Source of the DNA: Catonia carolina
Lineage: Eukaryota; Arthropoda; Insecta; Hemiptera; Achilidae
Reading direction: 5' to 3'
Length of the DNA: 64,000 nucleotides
Assembly (NCBI GenBank): GCA_035578175.1
Contig: JAQMRL010000003.1
Location: forward strand, 88,204,469-88,268,468
The notes beneath the pieces were generated by a model. That model was not told the DNA's origin and did not search any database. It saw nothing but the letters and a program-made list of their open reading frames with translations. How positions within the stretch are numbered: position 1 is the first letter of the stretch; each line of letters begins with the position of its first letter. Positions 1-13,900 of this stretch are shown here, piece after piece. The position numbers and the translations under genes are program-made.

Positions 1-229
1 CTGAATAGAAACGTGCTCTTTCTGACAGACGGAGAGGTCAGTGTTATTCTGTGGAGGGGTTTATCAGTTCCAGGAACAAAAAATAATGGTAAAAACAGAG
101 ATATAAGTAAATTGTATGTTCTTCCTTGTCTGGCACGTTACAAACGTTTTGAAAATAGGTTTTTGTAGATAAAACAATTTCCTATATATATCTTATATAA
201 TTGCTGCACCCTAAAGATAATGTTGTTTG

Positions 230-681
230 TGTGACGTCACTTCAAAAGTTGTGAAATATATGTTACTGCTCGCACGTTCAATTCTTGATCTAGTTAATAA
301 TTTGAAAACTCTGTAACTCTGTGAAATATTTACGGAAAATAAAATGAAAAATACCAATTTATTCAGTAAACTCTTACCTACAAAACATGTTTAATACAAA
401 TTTTTGTTAAACTGAACTGATTTTTGTTAAGCCCGTTATAGTAAAAAATCTAAAGTAAACACCAAATTTTCGCGGGTGAACATTTCGCTCGCTCTAAACG
501 CAAAGAATAATAAAGTGATTTTCATGTTATATTCAAAATGTGCGTACGTTTTATATGAATTAGCTGTAATTTTTTCATAATTACTCGTTAGTAATGACGC
601 TAGATAAAACATTTTAAATAAGGTCGCGGTTATACGAAACCGGTTTTACTGTTTTACGCGAAACAGTCCGCTGCAAGAGGG
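230..681. mobile_element. Right end of a TTAA-site (piggyBac-like) element
   Basis: The end reads CTGCAAGAGGG followed by TTAA (682-685), the form of a piggyBac-type terminus (TTAACCCTCTTGCAG in reverse). Bases 300-620 recur, diverged, at 62757-63060, so this is a dispersed family. The left end lies before the window or is not recognisable. No transposase is seen. Confidence 0.55.
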
Positions 682-685
682 TTAA

Positions 686-1091
686 TGTCTTTTTCATGAA
701 CTGGTCCGCTCCCATTAGTCAAATGCTCAACTTTGGAGACCCCACATATCCTTTATTACAGGAGTAATGAATGAATATTTATTTTGTAGTGTTATTAACA
801 GTTTGTAACGGAGGGATTTTTTAAATGGATTTATTTAATTACAAATTTAAATAAATAAATGAATAAAGACAATTAGATTATATAAAATGATATTTTTTTA
901 ATGAACATTTATGAATTTACTTAATTTAAAATAGACAAAATTTGGATTACAAAAGATTACAAAAGATTGTTGATTTAATTTAATTTATTGATTGATTGAT
1001 GACACTTTTTTATAATGCTAAGTTTTTAATGAATTTATTTGAAATTATAATGTACTTTAAATAAATTTATGATTATTAAATGAGCTCAGAA
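686..1091 (+). repeat. Copy 1 of a 0.4-kb tandem duplication
   Basis: Bounded by TTAA on both sides and nearly identical to 2064-2467. Holds AT-rich sequence with TTTAATTTATTGATTGATTG runs and no coding potential. The two copies are now separated by a TTAA-site element. Confidence 0.85.
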
Positions 1092-1095
1092 TTAA

Positions 1096-2059
1096 CCCGA
1101 CGAGAACAGAGATTTTTAACGATCACGCGGACTGTCATTTTACGCCTAATAAAAACTCTTTTATTTCATTCAGTTTCATTTCTAAAAAATTCAAAAAATT
1201 ACCAATTAATTTTAAAGAATTTGTTATTAGAACAACGTTAAAACCAATTTTTTCCGTTTTCATTTACGAACAGAATAAAAATTGAAATTTAAGAAAAAAT
1301 ATTTTCTTTTAGTAATATCACTTTAGTACAAAAAAGTGTCACAAAATCAGTAAAAAATATGTTTAGCTATATATGCATAAATAAAGCAATTCATTGCGAA
1401 CAATTTTTAGATATTGCAAATTGATTGACGCTTTCAAAAGATATCACACTTTTTGTTCAACAAAGTAATGTGCTAGATGAAAAAAATGGCGAAAAAACCT
1501 CCTAAAAATAATGTGGTGTCTTTTCAATTTTTATTTACTTGTCTTCTATGCAAGTTCTATCTCTTTTGCGCCTGTTGCTTTGTGTATTATCCTTTTCTAA
1601 ACAGGATAGCATAAATCAAAATTTGTTATCGTTTATTTTGACGCTAAATGAGAGGTTTAACCGAGGGGTAGACGAGACGGGTAGTGTTAACCTTCTTTGT
1701 TCGATTTTAGGGTCATAAAATTTGTCGCCGGCACTTTTAATTTATTGATTTCGATTGTTACATTTTAAACTAACTGATGATGTTATTCCCAAACAAATAC
1801 GGTTTTTTGTTGAAAAGTTATGGATAAAAACGTTTAAATTTTAGTACTGGCTGTTCAAAAAAAATACATTTTTTTCGCGTAACACCACGTCGTCAATTTT
1901 CATCGTACAAATATGCAAGATATATCAAATGAAAGAAGAAAAAAGTTTCTATTTAATAAAACTAATCCCGTTAGAATATAATGAATAGTTGCGGAGATAT
2001 TTGAGTTTAAAGAACGATGATGACGAATGGGTGATATTGGGCTTCCAGGCTAGTAAGGG
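1096..2059. mobile_element. TTAA-flanked non-autonomous element, 964 bp
   Basis: TTAA at 1092-1095 and 2060-2063 brackets CCCGACGAG at the left and AGTAAGGG at the right, so both ends read TTAACCC inward. This fits a piggyBac-type MITE. It sits exactly at the junction between the two 0.4-kb repeat copies. No transposase coding is seen. Confidence 0.6.
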
Positions 2060-2063
2060 TTAA

Positions 2064-2467
2064 TGTCTTTTTCATGAACTGGTCCGCTCCCATTTGTCAA
2101 ATGCTCAATTTTGGAGACCCCCCACATATCCTTTATTACAGGAGTAATGAATGAATATTTCGTAGTGTTATTAACAGTTTGTAATGGAGGGATTTTTTAA
2201 ATGGATTTATTTAATTATAAATTTAAAGAAATAAATAAATGAATAAAGACAATTAGATTCTATTAAATGATATTTTTTTAATGAACATTTATGAATTTGC
2301 TTATTTAAAATTGACAAAATTTGGATTACAAAAGATTATTGATTGTTGATTTAATTTAATTTATTGATTGATTGATGACACTTTTTTATAATGCTAAGTT
2401 TTTAATGAATTTAATTGAAATTATAATGTACTTTAAATAAATTTATGATTATTAAATGAGCTCAGAA
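2064..2467 (+). repeat. Copy 2 of the 0.4-kb tandem duplication
   Basis: Near-identical to 686-1091 with a few substitutions and short indels. Both copies begin after GGGTTAA and end at CAGAATTAA. Confidence 0.85.
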
Positions 2468-2499
2468 TTAATGAAAATTTTTTAAATATATTTAACCCA

Positions 2500-2810
2500 C
2501 CGGGTTGGTCTAGAGGTAAAGTCGTTGCCAAAATCAGCTGTTTAACAGCTGATTTTCGGAGTCGAAGGTTCCTGGTTCAAATCCTAGTAAAGGTAGTTAC
2601 TTTTATACGAATTTGAATGCTAGACAGTGGTTACCGGTGTACTTTGATGGTTGGGGTTCAATTAACCATACTCTCTTAGGAATGGTCAGCCCGAGTCTGT
2701 ACAAGACTACACCTCATTTACATGTCATACACTTCATCCTCATCTCATTGGGTCATGGGGTTGCTTATTGTTCTGAATTGAACAGATTGCAACGTACAAA
2801 TATTAGGGAT
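2500..2810 (+). repeat. tRNA-derived SINE (family 1)
   Basis: Head resembles a tRNA: GGTTGGTCTAGAGGTAAAG around box A and GGTTCAAATCC (2574-2584) as box B. A unique body of about 220 bp follows. Related copies lie at 11091-11350 (minus) and 57107-57413 (plus). An open frame across this copy (2613-2930) is not a gene; it exists only because the SINE body lacks stops. Confidence 0.85.
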
Positions 2811-3019
2811 ATAAAAAAAATATATATATTTACGAAGTTTGTGAAGTTCTTTGAGATTCCTTTGATGTACCTTGTACCATTGACCTGGATCGAATGGGAG
2901 ACTAGACCATTGTTACAATCGGTTTTATAGTTTTTAATTAATTCTTTTAAAAATTCCATCTGTTGGTTTCAAAATCATTGTGTTATTGAATTCAGTTTTT
3001 AAATTCATTTATATCTTAA

Positions 3020-3874
3020 CCCTTTTAGTGCCAGCCCTCCTAGTACTAGTTGTGCTAAGATTGCCAAGCCATTTTTCGCTGTTGTGACATGCAAAAGTAT
3101 TAAATTACATTATAAAAAAACCATGCACTGTGGAGATATGAAAATTTACACTTACCATAAAAAGATATGCAGAATTTAGTATCTATAGTTGAATATTTAT
3201 TTTGATATATACAAATATTAAAAATAAAATGTTTTTTTTAATCACAAACTACCACATATAATTATTTTTTTCACTTTCACTCAAGTTTTTGACACTAAAA
3301 TTACTTAAAAATAGTTTTATTTTATTTCTACCAGAAAGCACATTTAATTTTGATTAATTTGATATAATTTGTATTTACATATGTTAACAATTAGTTTATT
3401 TACAAAAAAAAACAGTTCAGAACCGACAAGGTGAAAACTTGGTGGGTTGACTTTATGAGTTCCTAAAATTACTTTTTACGCAAATTACTATTTATAATAA
3501 TAATAATGTAACATTTATTTATTTTTAATAATTTATTTATTTGTAATAATAATGTAATAACTATTTATAATGCGTAAATTACTTATTTACGCACAAGCGG
3601 CAGACGCATGGGTAACATAAACAAACAAAATGGAAGTACACAGCACCGGCCTATTGAATCGGCAACAACTTCGTCGCTGTATATGCTAAGAGGTTAAAAT
3701 TATATTCATTTTGTACACAAAAAACCACTCTTTCAATCAGTGTTAATACCAACGCTATCTGTTAGAAATTACGAGAACTAGAACCATTCAAACTTTGCGG
3801 CCGATTGGATCGGCCATGGCAATCTTCACAGTAGTACGAATGGCCGATCATATCGGCCGCTGGCACTCTAAGGG
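3020..3874. mobile_element. TTAA-flanked piggyBac-type MITE, 855 bp
   Basis: TTAA at 3016-3019 and 3875-3878. Terminal inverted repeats CCCTTTTAGTGCCAGC and GCTGGCACTCTAAGGG. Near the right end, CGGCCGATTGGATCGGCC and GGCCGATCATATCGGCC form subterminal palindromes. AT-rich interior without a transposase. Confidence 0.8.
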
Positions 3875-3878
3875 TTAA

Positions 3879-4691
3879 TATTGTCTTAATTTCCTTTTAT
3901 TAAAATTTATTTAATTGAAATTATTTATTTAAAATTATACATTCATTTGTTTTTTTAGTAGCTTCACTTTCATTAAGTTGAACTATTTGACTTCTGGAAT
4001 TATTATTTACACTCCAATATTTCTAATTAAATTTTAGTTTCGTGTATTTAATTCTTGATATAAAATATTAAGATAATAACCGGAAATTATTTATCCTGAT
4101 GTTTAGTTATTTATTATTATTTTAAATATTTCTTTGAAATTCTCCAACAATTGACTTTAATCTTGACATTTGATCAACGAAACTATGTATAATAGATTGC
4201 TATTCTACAAGTTTTCTAATATTGTATTTTATTAAAAACGATAGTGTTATCAGTTTTATCTTGATATGATATATACGCTCTTTTTGGAGTCTCCTAGAAG
4301 CAGTTAACATAAAAGTCTACGTACTTAACTAAATTTCATGCTTCGTTAACCTTCCTAAGTTTTGTTTAGCCAGACTTCTTACCATTAAAAATATTCAAAA
4401 TGAAATCTTTATGACTATTTGTAAATCTACATGCTGGATCCATTTTGCCTTCTTTGTGTTCAACTACATTCCAATAATACTTCATTATTTATATTTCTTG
4501 GTTCAGCTGAACTTCTGCATTCACTTCTACTACTCCTGTCATTGCTAAAGAGCTTAGTAAATTTACAACTAATAGGACAACTATTTACAACTAATAATTA
4601 ATGATAATAAGAAATTAACGTGACAGTAAAGTGACAAAATTGTTAAAGTTGTTTTATGTGTTAATTACAGAAGTTTTTGTAAAAATTGCAG
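3879..4691. other. spn-E intron sequence upstream of first visible exon
   Basis: AT-rich, no exon or recognisable repeat seen. The preceding spn-E exons, with the DExH helicase motifs, are not found between 1 and 4691 and must lie before the window. Confidence 0.5.
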
Positions 4692-4910
4692 CTTTGGAGA
4701 CATTCAAAAACTCAAGGAAGTTTTGACAGATCTGCTGGGACCGGGGCTAAAGGATGGGGCAAGCGATTTTTTATTCAGCTTAATGCAATGACAGAAATAG
4801 CTCGATTGCAAGATGAAGTAACACAGCGACTGAAAACGTTTAAAATTGAAAAAATCACATCAAGAAATCGAGTTAATTGGGATAATTTCACAAAACCACT
4901 TATTATGAAG
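4692..4910 (+). CDS. spn-E: spn-E exon a (post-helicase region)
   Basis: Codes 73 residues beginning LWRHSKTQG and including [16 protein letters not shown], the typical conserved stretch after the DExH motor in TDRD9/spn-E. The acceptor is the CAG ending at 4691; an in-frame TAA at 4680-4682 rules out extension further upstream. Donor GTCTGT at 4911 is weak but gives the exact phase 0 needed for the next exon. Confidence 0.9.
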
Positions 4911-7900
4911 GTCTGTTATAGTTTGTAGTGTGTATTTTATTATTTCATTTGCATTGGTTCGTGAATTAATATTTTTTTTACAATTACAGAATTATGTTTT
5001 TAATTTCTGGTAAAATATTTTTGGATTTGGCCTCATCTAGGCCTGATCCTTGATTGTGAGAAGAAGCAGAGGTCATTATGAGTTTGGTATTTATTTAGTA
5101 ATGAATTTTTTTTGCGTGCACAATATAATACTGATGTCTCAAAATAATATATACATTTTTTGAACGGATATTTTTATTTCAAGAAAATATTTAGATACAT
5201 AATATTTGTGTTATCTTGTAATATAAACTTATAAATGTTCAAAATGATTACCATTAACAGCAATACATCTACCACAATGTGCTAGTGCACAATGTGCACA
5301 GAATTGCATAATCACATTATATTTTTTTAACTTATGTAGGTTTTTTCCACCCAGACCGTTCCTTTTTCACATTTCTCACTGTCCCATGTGTTTAAAATTT
5401 GTCATGAATCCTAGTAATTGTTATTCTTGAAGGTAGTTGGGTTTGAAATTCCATATGCCATTATCTTTGAACCTCTTGAACATTCTCAGTCTTCCAGAAA
5501 CACTTAAAAACCCATTTACGTTTATCAAAAGACAACTGAACTCCAGTCATGTTTATCTCATACTAAATGAGAGAAATAATGACTATGAGTTACACCATTT
5601 AAAAACAGCTGTTTTTAAGGTAACCACTACCCCAAAAAAAAAAAAAAAAAAATCAATTTTGTTTTTATATTTTTATATAAATATTTGGTCATTTCTGAGC
5701 ATTTTGATACCAAATTTATGTTTTTATTCCCAATTTTAATTTATTTACGAATTTTTTTAAATACCGTATTGGCCCGAATCTAACGCGATGTTTTTTTCCT
5801 TTAAAAATGTATCAAAAACAGTGTTCGCGTTAAATTCGAGGCCTTGCATTGATTGTTATTACTTTAACTAGATAATATTTCTAGCTTATATGAGTCATGA
5901 TAATGGAATGCGCACGTACGCCTTCCCTCCCTCCCTTACACATTAACGTATGGTGGGGAGAGGGAGCATTACACTTTTGTATATCGAGAATTAAAAGTAG
6001 TGTGTGCACAGTAAGCGTTCTTGTTTCATTGTCGGTAAAAATTGTCTGTAGTGCTTTTTGTAAAAATGAATACTCAGTCGACCGCTAGTACTTCCGGTAG
6101 TAGTGATCGCGTTGAAAGAAAAGGATCAACTAAATCCCAGTTAAATAAGGGCCATCGTCGAAGTTATGATATGAATTTTAAAATAATGGTAGTAGCCGAA
6201 GCAGAAAAATCGAACAATCTACAAGCATCGAAAAAATTTGATGTTCCAGAAACAAATATTCGATTGTGGCGTAAGAATGTAGATAAGTACCGATCTGCCT
6301 GTTCATCAAGGAAATCATTCAGTGGACCAAAAGTTGGCAGGTTTGACGAGTTGGAAAAAATAGTGACGGAGTTTATAATTGAAAAACGTAACAACGGATT
6401 ACCAGTTTCTCGAGAAGTTATAATGTTAAAGGCTCTAGAAGAAGCAAAACAATTAGGCATTACAAAAGAAAAGTTTAAAGCTAGTCTAGGATGGTGTAAG
6501 AGGTTGATGAAACGGCAGGGCCTTTCTTTGCGTCGTCGTACGTCTTTAGCTCAACATTTACCGAAAGATTTTGACGAAAAATTGGTCGAATTTCAGCGTC
6601 ACGTCATTGGTCTAAGGAAGAAACACAATTATCAATTAATGCACATCGGAAACGCAGACCAAACTCCCGTCTACTTTGACATGCCTTTAAATCTGACAGT
6701 CAATAAAAAAGGTGCGAAATCGGTCACAGTTAAAACAACAGGCAACGAGAAATCGCGAATTACAGTAATGTTAAGTGTAACAGGCGACGGAAAGAAACTT
6801 CCACCGTATGTTATTTTAAGACGGAAAACATTGCCTAAGGAGAAGCTACCATCAGGAATTATTTTTCGTGCTCAATCAAAAGGATGGATGACAGAAGAGT
6901 TAGTACTTGACTGGTTAAAAGTAGTGTGGGGACGCCGACCTGGTTCTCTACGGAATCCTCGAGCGATGCTTATTCTCGACGCATTCCGCGGTCATCTTAC
7001 ACCGAAAGTAAAAAATTTCATAGCCAATCATTTAAATACCGATCTTGTTATAATACCGGGAGGAATGACAAGCCAGCTACAAGTTTTAGATGTTGTTGTG
7101 AATAAGGCATTTAAGGACGCTTTACGCAAAGAGTACAACGACTGGCTTTTAACTAATGATCATCCTATTACACCGGCAGGAAAAATAAAAAAGCCTTCTA
7201 TTTCTAACTTAGCGGAATGGATTAATACAGCATGGGAAAAAATATCGCCTGCATCAATAGAAAAGGGCTTCAAAAAATGCTGTATCACCAATAGTATGGA
7301 CGGAAATGAAGACGATATTATTTGGCAATCTATGAGTGAAGGCGATTCTGACAGCAATCAGTCCGATAGTGAAATTTCAGTGAACGATATTTTAAGTGAT
7401 AGTGATTGAACTTTTTCTATGATTTGTTATATCAGTTGCGATTTATTGTTGTAGTTATATCTAATTTAAACAAACTGTTATATGAAAAAAATATATTAAA
7501 ATTAACTTTAAAATAGTTGTTTCTAAAATTAAATACGCTCAACGTGTAAAATAAAGGTAAGATTACGTCTTTTTATAAAATTTTGAATGTTTATTTTTAT
7601 TTTTCAATTTACATAAGTTTTTTTATTTTTCTGTAATATCACGTAAATTTTAGCACTCGCGTTAAATTCGAGGCCGCGTTATATTCGGGCCAATACGGTA
7701 GTACTGCATGACGAAAATTGTCCCTTTTGAGTTGTTGAGGAAACATTTTGGATAGCTAGTTGCCTTCTTTTTATCAAAAGGCCATCAAGGAAAACAAAAA
7801 ATACTCACATAAGCATTCACTGCCTACTGCTGTACTACTAGATGTTATCAAACCTGTCTTAGCTGATTTGTCTCGAATTGATTTAATACAAAAATGCCTT

Positions 7901-10900
7901 CATGGCAACACTCAAAATATAAACGAGTCATTCAACCATATCATCTGGAGTAGAATCCCCAAATCTGTATTTGTTGGCATTAAAACCATGACATTAGGTA
8001 TTCATGATGCCATTTCAACCTATAATGATGGTAATATAAGTAAGTGTGACGTTATAAAACAATTAGGAATAAACCCAGGAGCAAATATTGTATCAATTTT
8101 GAGTAAAATTGATTCATGTTGAATTCGCGGAGCAGAAAAAAATGTGTGAGGATATGAAAAAAAAGCTCGCCGAAAGAACAGACATGTGAAGAAGAAATTA
8201 AAAGATGAAACATAAAAGGATTCCAACCCAGATTATGGAGTAGGGCTGTTTTAAAGCAGGTAGCATATGACAAACTAGGTACTAAACGTTATTCTTGTCT
8301 TTATTTGCATTTTTCCGAAAATCATGATTTTTCTTATAAAAAACCCGTTTTCTCAAAAACTATTTGACCGATCTGCTTCAAATTTTTTGTGGTAATAATT
8401 GTCAATAAGGTAGAGTTATACCACTAGAATTATTGATATTTGCTAAAAAATAAAATAATTATGGCTTATATAAAGGTGTTTTTCGAGCAAATTTTTTTTA
8501 CATATATAAAAAAATTAATATTTTATTTTCCTTTCAGTACATTTTGATGATTGTAGTGGTACTATTTTCACATAATGAGCTGAAGAGCCTCTCAAAATTT
8601 CATGTTTGTAGCTCTTGTACTTTTTTAGAAAATGGGTCATAAAGTTAAGAGATTTTAACATTGAATTGTATGACGGGTAGTGGTGTCCTTAACTGTCAAC
8701 TGATGCAGGTTTTTAAGCTGTTTGTTTCAAATAAATATATTCGTTAAAAATGTGTGGACATTTTTTGCAACACTCGGGATGCAGAATGATATGAAATAGC
8801 TTCCTACTAACTATTTTCTCCTGATTTATTTTGTAAAAATTCTTTAAAATATATTTTGCAGTTTTTTATTTTGTTTTGCAATTTTATATATTTTTGATAA
8901 TTAAATAATGGTTAATTACTTTTAAAAATAATTCTATTCTGTAGAGCGTTTCATTCCCAACATTTTGATACCAATAACAAAACTGAATGGGTTTTAGCAA
9001 TGATATGAAGTTTTAACCAAAACTTTACAAATCTGGTGTTTGAGCATTGGTATTTTTTGGTATATGTTTCTTAGTGATTGATGTATATGTTTAAATTTTT
9101 AGTATTAAGTTATTGGGTGGAAATGTGTTAATAACTTGAAATATGTTTACAAATAATATATTAGGAATAATATGTAATATGTAAAGAAGAAGAAGAAGAA
9201 GAATATGTTTTCATTTATATTTTACAGATTGTTATCGCTGGAGCATTCTACCCTCACTATTTTGTCCGCAGTCAGTCTGGTGGACAGGTTAATGAAAGTG
9301 ATGCTGTCAAACTTTTGGGTGGAAGAGATCCATTTAGTACTGTTTATTTGACAAATTTTCCACCTAATCAGCCTGGTATATTGTACGCAAATTCGATAAG
9401 AGAACATTTTAAAAACTGTGGTGTTGAATCGTCCAATGTCAAAATATCGTTTGATCAAAGCAGGTAAATAGTTTCTCTTCTTTATTAGCTTCAATCAGTG
9501 TAAGATTAAAATAGTAAAAGATTGTAAGTCCATAAAAGTTAGATTAAAGGTACCATAAAATGAGTGTATGAATAATAAAAAAAATAAAAAAATGGTGTGG
9601 AACACTCACTAGTTTTCTCTTGCTAATGTAAATAATGAACAATATATTCTATGTGTAATCATGAGTAAACAATGTAATATGAAGAACATAACCTAATTTT
9701 AATCATGAGTGAATTATGCAAAGTGAAAATCAACTTTCGTGGAACTTAAAAATACAGGAAATCACTAATTGGTGCTACACTATGCTTTGTAGAAAAAAAT
9801 GCTTAAAATAAAAGTTGTAGATTTTTTAAAAATTTTCTGTAACTGTAATTATATACTTTTTTGTTGTAAAGTGCGTATTAAAGCCTCAATATTAAAGTCC
9901 CATTTTTTTACTGATTTTTATGTGCAAAATACAAAAAAATCACTGACACTAAACTAACGTAGAAAAAAATTGTTTGAAATAAAATTTGTAGGTTTTTTTA
10001 ATGTTCTGCAACTTTGTTTATATTAACTTTTGCCTTAGAGTGCATATTAAGACCACAATCCTAAAAAAAAAATTACCACAAGAACATACCTTCAAGAATT
10101 TCAGCTGATATTGCGCTTATTTTAATGTAGTAAATGAGGTGATATAAAAAAAACTTGTAGGAGTTGGTTTTAAGAAAATTGAAAAAAATTAAAAATTACA
10201 TGAATACTACATCCGATTGACTGATGTTGATAAAAATGTTCATGGTGGGTCTCTCGTAGTGGTACTAGTTGGTACACTATTCCATTCTTGAGATATTCTG
10301 CTCACACGCAGCCATACCACACACAGACCAATCACCAAAACCTTGTTTTTTGGGTTCAGAGGGCTGAAAATGTGTAGTTCTAGTGAAAACTCTTATTTTG
10401 AAAAATTGATATGAAAACTATAAATGGAGGGTAAAAGACCTAGAAGTACACCAAGAGTGAAGTAGATTGGTTCAGTTATGGATAAGCTGGGAAAAAGATA
10501 TGATGCCACAAGAGCAATGGATGGTTCAGTGATAATTAGACGTGGAGAGGAATTGTGTTGGGCCTGACCCAAGGAAACTGGGAAGAGGGATAAAAAAAGA
10601 TGGTGATAAAGATGACTCATGACTTTTAATTATGTTAAAATATATTTATAATAAAATAATGAAGTTTTCATTTTTTTTTAAATATCTATTTGTTATCATG
10701 TGTGTTTCAGTAAAGTGTACATAGAATTTAAGGATTCAAATACAGGTTCTCAAATCCAGAATAATGATGGAAGAAATTTTACTTATGCGATTCCGGGTAA
10801 AGTATCAATGGCTGTGTATAGAGCTTTAAAGATGAGACATTATACAAGTTCGTCCGTTACTATTCTTGTTTTACCGTAAGTATAATATTCTGTTAATAAG

Positions 10901-13900
10901 GAATAAAAATTTTCTTTTTATTTATGTATTTTAGATCTACATTTAGTTATTTTGTAAAGTTGAGCAACTAGTTGAACATGTTGAGGACAGAGCAAGACTC
11001 ATGGTTACTTTCCTAAGCTGACATGGCACTGTGGAAGAAAATCTATGTTGATGTCAATCTGCATAAGTCATATTTTTTTTATCCTTAATGTGTGTACATT
11101 GCAATCTGTTTAATTTTAAAACAAAAAGCAATCACGTGAGCCAATGAGATGTATAACATGTAAATGAGGTGTAGTCTTGTACAGACTCAGGCCAGTCATT
11201 CCTGAGAGAGAATGGTTAATTGAACTCCGACCATCAGTACATTGATAAGCACTGTCTAGTATTCAAATCTGTATAAAAGTAACTACATTTACTAGGATTT
11301 GAACCATGGAACCTTCGTCTTGGAAATCGGCTGTTAAACAGCTGACCTGCAGAAAAGACTTAAATCTAGGGTAGTTCGTAAATGCAAACAATCTTTTGTA
11401 TTTACTGAGCGATTTATCAGCTAAATATATATTTTTGAATTGTTTTGTTTGTAATGTGGTTAACTTAACTATACTATTTTTCAAGGCTGATGAGCTCTGA
11501 AAGTACGCCTTGTCCCCTATTCACTTTATAGCTAGCCAATGACTTACCAGCAAAGTTGCCAATACGTGTCGTGTGACTAATGGTGCGCACATTTAACACT
11601 TGTAGGCATTTATTTAAAACTGTTTTGAGTTGCTCTTTCGTTTGATGTATCATTTATAACTGTAAGTATAATGTATTAAATATTATAGAGCGTTAAAACT
11701 CCGCTATTCATTTATAAACACCCGTTATTATAAAGTATTGCATGTTAACATGCTGTAATAATCGATGTGTTCAGTATGACATGCAAGACACGAGTGAACT
11801 AATGCGGCTCTTATATGCATGTGCGCATAATGTTTGTCACGTACAATCTGACAACGCTGGTAAACATTCTGATTGGTCTAAACGCTTCGAACAGCAGAGC
11901 TCATTAACCGTGTAAAGCATATCAGTTACAGTGGGTCCTCGACTTACGAACATTCAACTTGCGAACATCCGGAGATATGAACGCCAGAAACTAATTTTTT
12001 TATCACTTGATATTATTTGGAATGTAATTACAACAAAGTTTCCAAACAATGTTTAGAGCGGTCAATGAGTTTAGAGCTGTCATATGTTACAAAATTATTT
12101 TGGAAGAAAAGAAACTTGTAACAGTTCAAAAATCCATTCAAAATTTTTTCAAACAAAGCCAAAGCTGTAAATATTGTAAAACCATCTTCAATATGTTTTA
12201 AATTTTTATGAAAATGTTTACTTTTTATTTTATATTTTTGCTATTTTTAATTTTTAATGGTCTTTTCTTTCTGTAAAAAATATTCAATGTACGAGGGCGA
12301 ATCAAATAAACGGTAATTTTGCTGTTGACTGTACCAAACACGTTCGGACCAGATGTGGCGGTGAGCAGTTGTTGTTTTGTTTAATAGGATTGGGGGGAAG
12401 AGCTTACTTCGCAGCATTGTTGCGTTCTGCCGTCAGTACAGCCATAACCGAGCGAGAGGTACATCCATCTGTTGCGCAACGAATCGTCATAAAATTTTTA
12501 GCAAATGTACGTGTTAAGCCTTCGGAAATTTTTACTCGTTTGCGGGCACAGTTTGGGGACACTACTCTGTCTAAGAATCGAGTGTATACGTAGGCCAGAG
12601 AATTTAGGGGTGGGCAAGAACGTGTTGGAAACGAAAGTCACCGTCGACGCCCAAGGTCAAGTCTCACAGATGACACCATTAGTGCCGTTCGAGAGCTTAT
12701 TGAAGGTGATCGCCGGTTAACTGTTCAAGAAATCTTGTCAGAAATTGGTATCAGCTACGGGAGTGTTCAGTCTGCAATCACAGACCACCTTGGCTTCAGA
12801 AAGATTAGTGCTCGATGGGTTCCGAGGTTGCTGTCCGGAAATCAAAAACAGGTCAGGTCGGAGATCGCCGGGAGACTTCTGCATCGATTTCAAGAAGAAG
12901 GTGAAGATTTTTTGAGGCACATCGTCACATGTGATGAGACGTGGGTCCACCATTACACTCCCGAATCGAAAATGGCAAGTAAGGAGTGGCGAAGGAAGGA
13001 TGAAGGCTGCCCAGTGAAAGCCAAAACTCGTCTCTCAGCCGGAAAAGTTCTTGCAACAATTTTTTTTGACTCAAGGGGAGTTCTACTCATTGATTTTCTT
13101 CACGATCAACGAACAGTGAATGCAGCTTACTACTGCTAGGTGCTAAAGTCGGCAAAAACCAGTTACCGAAACAAAAGACGAGGTGTGCCCATTAGAGATG
13201 TCATCCTTCTCCATGACAACGCAAGGCCTCACACCGCATTTTTGACAAGGAATAAATTGGAAGAAATGGGCTGGGAAACTCTCGAACACCCTCCTTACAG
13301 TCCAGACTTGTCCCCTTGTGACTACTTTTTGTTTGCGCAAGAATCACTTGGAGGAAAACGATTTGAAAGCAATGAAGATGTCGAGAAGCACGTGCGCGAT
13401 TGGTTGACAACTCTCCCTCAATCTTTTTATGAACAGGCAATATTCAAGCTTCCAAATCGGTGGCAGAAGTGTGTAGATAATGCAGGAGACTACGAGGGCT
13501 ATTCAGAAAGTAGATTACGTTTTCGTCTGTTGCCGCAAGGGGCGGGGCAATCGCGGACATTTTGGTATGTGGGCGTTCTGCCGTTCAGTGGCTATCCAGC
13601 CGTGCTAGTGAGAGGGTGATCGCGCTGCTCGTTCCGTTTTTATAAGCTTTTGAAATGTGTGCTGCAATCGCAAATCCCGCGAGTTGTGAAGTACGATCTG
13701 TGATAAGGTTTTTGTTGGCAAGCAACCATAAACCAATAGAAATTTACCGGAAACTGTGTGCAGTGTATGGAAATGACATTATCACTGAAGGTGGAGTTCG
13801 TCAGTGGTGCATTCGCTTTAAGAATGGCCGAACTAATGTCCATGACGAAGAGAAGAGTGGTCGACCGAGCATTGTGACTGATGAACTGACTGAGAAAGTC

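Noticed and set aside
686..2467. LTR retrotransposon with 0.4-kb LTRs
   Set aside because: The direct repeats are bounded by TTAA, do not have TG...CA ends with a 4-6 bp duplication, and no primer-binding site, polypurine tract or gag/pol is seen between them.
2613..2930. Open frame of 105 codons (and a similar one at 57152-57418)
   Set aside because: Both fall on copies of the same tRNA-derived SINE; the shared peptide reflects the SINE body, not a gene.
1..4691. Upstream spn-E exons with helicase motifs
   Set aside because: I looked for DExH and other motor motifs with splice sites on the plus strand and found none; the interval is filled by repeats and AT-rich intron.
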